Assembly (NCBI GenBank): GCA_024138015.1 | Contig: JAMXBB010000008.1 | Span: forward strand, 8,920,367 to 8,984,366 | DNA: 64,000 bases | Source: Lumnitzera littorea | Taxonomy: Eukaryota > Streptophyta > Magnoliopsida > Myrtales > Combretaceae | Direction: 5' to 3' | Part shown: in pieces, positions 60,591-64,000 of the stretch | How the letters are laid out: each line of letters begins with the position of its first letter | Position numbering within the stretch: the first letter of the stretch is position 1 | Notes under the pieces: generated by a model | What the model was told of the DNA's origin: nothing | What the model saw: the letters and a program-made list of their open reading frames with translations, nothing else | The model's database searches: none | Position numbers and translations under genes: made by a program

Positions 60591-61489
60591 AAACATAAAA
60601 AATCAATAACAATTAATGATTTGCACAATGAAATCAATATCCAAAAACAAGAAATAAAAAATTTAAAATTAATGCAAATAAAATTTCAAAAGGATCTGTT
60701 TGAACTAAAGCAAAAAATAATTCAAGAAAATAATCCCGAAACTTCAAATGAAGAGAATTCAAAAGTTTTTCTAATATTTGATAATAATGATTATCTAATG
60801 CATCTTGTTCGAATAACAACAAGAAAATGGATGCTTAATATTTCAATTAGAATCAATAATGAATTTATTTTGGAAACACTTGCATTATTTGATACTGATG
60901 CAGATTTAAATTGTATTAGAGAAGGGTTAATTTCAACCAAATATTTTGAGAAAACTACTTAATCTCTAATTTTTGTATTTGGTAGCAAATTACGCATCAA
61001 TTATAAATTATCCAATGCTAAAGTCTTAAAAGAAGGTGCTTTATACAAAACCTCTTTTATACTTGTAAAAAATCTAAATAAAAATGTCATCCTTGGAACT
61101 CCTTTTATAAATCAAATCTAATCATTTCTTGTCGATAAAGATGGAATTAAAACACAATATCTCAAAAGGGAAATTGTGTTCAAATTTATCACAAAACCAC
61201 AAACCAAATATATAAATCAATTGAAAACTGATTCAATCTCTGAATTAAATTGTTTAATTCAATGCAAAGAAAAAAATTTGGTGTATTTGAAAAATGATCT
61301 TGAATTTAAAAGAATTGAAGATCAACTCAATAATGAAAATTTAAAGAAAAAAATTTCTCAATTGGAATCAGAAATAAAAATCTCAATCTGCTCTACACTC
61401 CTAAATGCATTCTGGAATCATAAGTCACATATTGTAGACTTACCATATGAAAATGATTTCAATGAAAAAAAATATTTCAACAAAAGTTA
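60591..61489 (+). pseudogene. Viral ORF1: aspartic protease
   Basis: After a frame change at about 60580 a coiled-coil-like linker (HNEINIQKQEIKNLKLMQIK) leads into the retropepsin domain. The active-site triplet reads DTD (60891-60899) where the family has DTG, so it should be inactive. The second half (LNKNVILGTPFI, about 61070) is preserved. A long spacer with an open frame (61176-61490), again coiled-coil-like, links it to RT. Confidence 0.8.
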
Positions 61490-62340
61490 AACTATCCCAA
61501 ATGAATAATGAAGTCTTAAATCATTATAAAAATGAAATAAAAGATTTACTTAATAAAAAATTAATTAGAAAAAGTAAATCTCCATAGAGCTGTTCTGCTT
61601 TTTATGTCAATAAAAATATAGAAATAGACAGAGGTGTCTTAAGATTAGCAATCAACTATAAATCTCTTAATTTTGCTCTTAAATGGATCAGATATCCAAT
61701 ACCAAATAAGAGAGATTTACTAAATTAGTTGAATAACGCCAAAATATTTTTAAAATTCGATATAAAATATGGATTTTGGCATATCCAGATTAAAGGAAGT
61801 GATAAGTACAAAACTACCTTCACAATTCTTTTTGGTTAATTTGAATGGAATGTAATACCATTTGAATTAAAAAATGCTTCTTTTGAATTTCAAAGAATAA
61901 TGAATGCAATTTTTAATGATTTTACCAATTTCATAATAATTTATATAGATGATGTTTTAATATTTTTATCTAATATAGACCAATATTTTAAACACATAAA
62001 AACCTTCATTAATATAGTAAAAAATAATGGTTTAGTTGTTTCACCTACTAAGATTAGTCTTTTCCAAACTAATCTTAGATTCTTAGATTTCAATATCCAT
62101 AATGGAATAATAATTCCTATTCAAAGATCCATAGAATTTGCAGAAAAGTTTCCTAATGAAATCAAAGATAAAAATCGACTCCAAAGATTTTTAAAAAGCT
62201 TAAATTATGTTGCAGATTTTTTCCTAAAACTTAATATAATGTGTAAACCATTATACCAAAGATTAAGGAAAAACTTACCTCAATGGTCAATTGAACATAC
62301 GAATACAGTCAAATTAATCAAACAAAAAATTAAAGAAATT
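61490..62340 (+). pseudogene. Viral ORF1: reverse transcriptase
   Basis: RT motifs in order: LRLAINYKSLN (61639-61671), FKFDIKYGFWHIQI (catalytic Asp present), an FG-stop-FEW where Gln or Tyr is usual (61838), PFELKNASFEFQ, and the catalytic YIDD at 61942-61953, intact. The frame from 61900 to 62433 is open. Two stops before that, and the mutated protease, preclude activity. Confidence 0.85.
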
Positions 62341-62784
62341 CCTTATTTACACATTGCAAATCCTTCCCTACCAAAAGTGGTAGAAACCGATGCTTCTGAT
62401 ATAGGATTCGGAGGAATTCTAAAACATAAATAAAATAATAAAGAATATGTTGTTTAATTTGTTTAAAATAATTGGAATAATTGTCAACGTAATTATTTCA
62501 CAATCAAAAAAGAAATTTTAACAATTGTCTTAACAATTTCCAAATTCCAAGGAGATTTGTTAAATAAAAAATTTCTTTTATGTATTAATTGTAAAACTGC
62601 TAAAAATGTTTTATTAAAAGATGTTCAAAATATTACATCTAAACAAATTTTTTCCAGATGGCAATCAATTCTTTCTATATTTGATTTTGAAATAGAGCAT
62701 ATTAATGGATCCTCCAATTCTCTTACTGATTTCCTTATTCATGAATTCTTACAAGGAGATGCCTCCCAAGAAAAAGAAGGATAA
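62341..62784 (+). pseudogene. Viral ORF1: RNase H
   Basis: First motif ETDASDIGFGGIL with Asp at 62389-62391, followed by a TAA at 62431 and another frame segment from 62557 with the second motif CINCKTAK, where the expected catalytic Asp is Asn (AAT, 62587-62589). Ends SLTDFLIHEFLQGDAS with TAA at 62782. The end of this frame overlaps the start of the next one. Confidence 0.85.
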
Positions 62785-64000
62785 AGGAAAAAGAGAAAAC
62801 TCCTTCAAATAAAGGGTTAATTAATATCAAATCATGGTTAAATGTATGCAAATCATCTAACGCTCCTTAAACAATCAAAGAGGAATTCTCTTCTAGGATC
62901 TCGAAACCAATAGCTTTAAATAATCAATCCATTTTCAATATCCAACCTAATGATGTTTTTTCAAAATTAGTTGATATGGAAGTCACCCCAGGATTACTTA
63001 AAGCAATTTCAATAGCTTTACAATCAAAAAATGAAATTCCAATGTTGCCCGAAGTTGCTTAACAAATAGAAACTCATAGGAAAAATCAAAATATTCAACT
63101 CACTAAAGTAATAACTTCAGCATCTTCTGCAATAATACCTGCAAATTAAAGATCAAATTTTTTTTATAAAACCTATTTTTAGATATGTTTTCTTGGTAAA
63201 AGAAAACTTATCAAAAAAGGACCCCTTTGAATTTGCAAGGAAAATTTTTACAAAAATTTTTTATTATGTACCATATGATATTTACAAGCCAATCTAGTTT
63301 TATGAAAAAGTTTTAACTGAAACTGGATCAATAAGATTTAAATATTTTGAAAAAGAAGAGATGATTAGCTATTCTATAGTAAGGATTTTAAGAGAAATCA
63401 GTCTAAAAGAATAGCAAACCCATCCAACAACCCTAATAAAGCTCAATATAGAACCTTTTTCTGTACAGCCAGGTCACCGTGCCACTTATAATTATTATGA
63501 TTATAAATAAGCTTGGTGGAATGTTTTCTATCAAATGAATAAAAAAAGATCACATACTTGGTTAATATTTTTGGATAATTGTTCTTCTACAAACCTTCCC
63601 AACTGGTTTGCACACTAGTAGGAACAATTTGATATAATTCTTGAAATCATTCATGAAAATGTTAAAGATGGTTTCAACACTTTCATGAAAGAATATAATC
63701 CAACATCTCATGAGAAAAATTTTCAAAAGGAAATGTTATATTTTGTACACATTGGTGTATCTTGGGTCATAGCATGGTGGTTCGATTATAAACCTAATCG
63801 GACATCAAATACAACCAATTTGATCAGAATGTATAAAGTCAAATGATGGGATAATTTCAAACTTTGGAATAGACTTGAAAAAGATTCAATTTTAAATTGG
63901 ATCAAAACTAATTTCTCAATTCCTCCATCTAAGCTCTCAGCCCCACAATATCATAATAGGGGATTTTTAATTTCTTCTTTGACAAGTGCAACTTCCCCAG
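62759..64000 (+). pseudogene. Viral second reading frame (ORF2), function unknown, runs off the window
   Basis: ATG at 62759, overlapping the end of ORF1 by 26 bases in another frame, begins MPPKKKKDKGKR. A frame change soon after gives NKGLINIKSWLNVCKSS and VDMEVTPGLLKAISIALQS. From about 63430 the frame reads PGHRATYNYYDY, TWLIFLDNCSSTNLPNWFAH, NFQKEMLYFVHIGVSWVIAW to the window end, with few stops. A conserved ORF downstream of the polymerase ORF is typical of florendoviruses; its role is not known to me. It is not a transactivator or aphid factor I recognise. Confidence 0.65.

Overview
This window is nuclear DNA of a flowering plant, probably a dicot. The evidence is a eukaryotic tRNA-Ala(AGC) gene without encoded CCA, Ty1/copia and Ty3/gypsy LTR retrotransposons of plant type (including chromodomain elements and a Tat-like element), a plant hAT transposon, and an endogenous plant pararetrovirus of florendovirus type. 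The DNA is AT-rich. I found no intact host protein-coding gene. The only apparently functional gene is the tRNA at 44052-44124 (minus strand). The rest is a nest of decayed mobile elements.

Layout. (1) 1-24170: a decayed Tat-like Ty3/gypsy element (gag-PR-RT at 219-2945, integrase at 10461-11670, an antisense coiled-coil reading frame at about 12560-13680). It is broken by other sequence: the end of a foreign LTR at 1-218; a 7.5-kb block at 2946-10460 with tandem repeats and a probable reverse-oriented LTR; and two internally deleted Ty3/gypsy elements at 14199-18075 and 18415-22368. A further LTR-like sequence lies at 23593-24170. (2) 24170-30062: non-coding AT-rich DNA with a possible MITE, a (TA)n tract and small duplications. 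(3) 30063-43149: an hAT DNA transposon whose transposase gene (minus strand) is split by a 9.2-kb chromovirus (32456-41625, LTRs about 2.9 kb). The hAT itself lies in one copy of a roughly 255-bp tandem repeat, whose second copy (43230-43484) preserves the empty site. (4) 43485-46562: intergenic DNA with the tRNA. (5) 46563-52128: a chromodomain Ty3/gypsy element with degenerate but complete domain order. (6) 52898-58060: an RNase H-like pseudogene cut in two by a minus-strand Ty1/copia element (53141-57852) with a perfect 5-bp target duplication. (7) about 58190-64000: a rearranged endogenous florendovirus-like sequence (part of the movement protein, capsid with zinc knuckle, protease, reverse transcriptase, RNase H, then a second reading frame), flanked on the left by an inverted copy of its own RNase H region.

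Nearly all coding regions are inactivated, most often by TAG or TAA where Gln is expected, or by G-to-A changes at Trp, Asp, Gly and Cys codons. This fits deamination of methylated cytosines in silenced repeats. Three elements lost most of pol by internal deletion. In two elements the TATA box survives in the 3' LTR but is destroyed in the 5' LTR. The nesting order can be read from target-site duplications.
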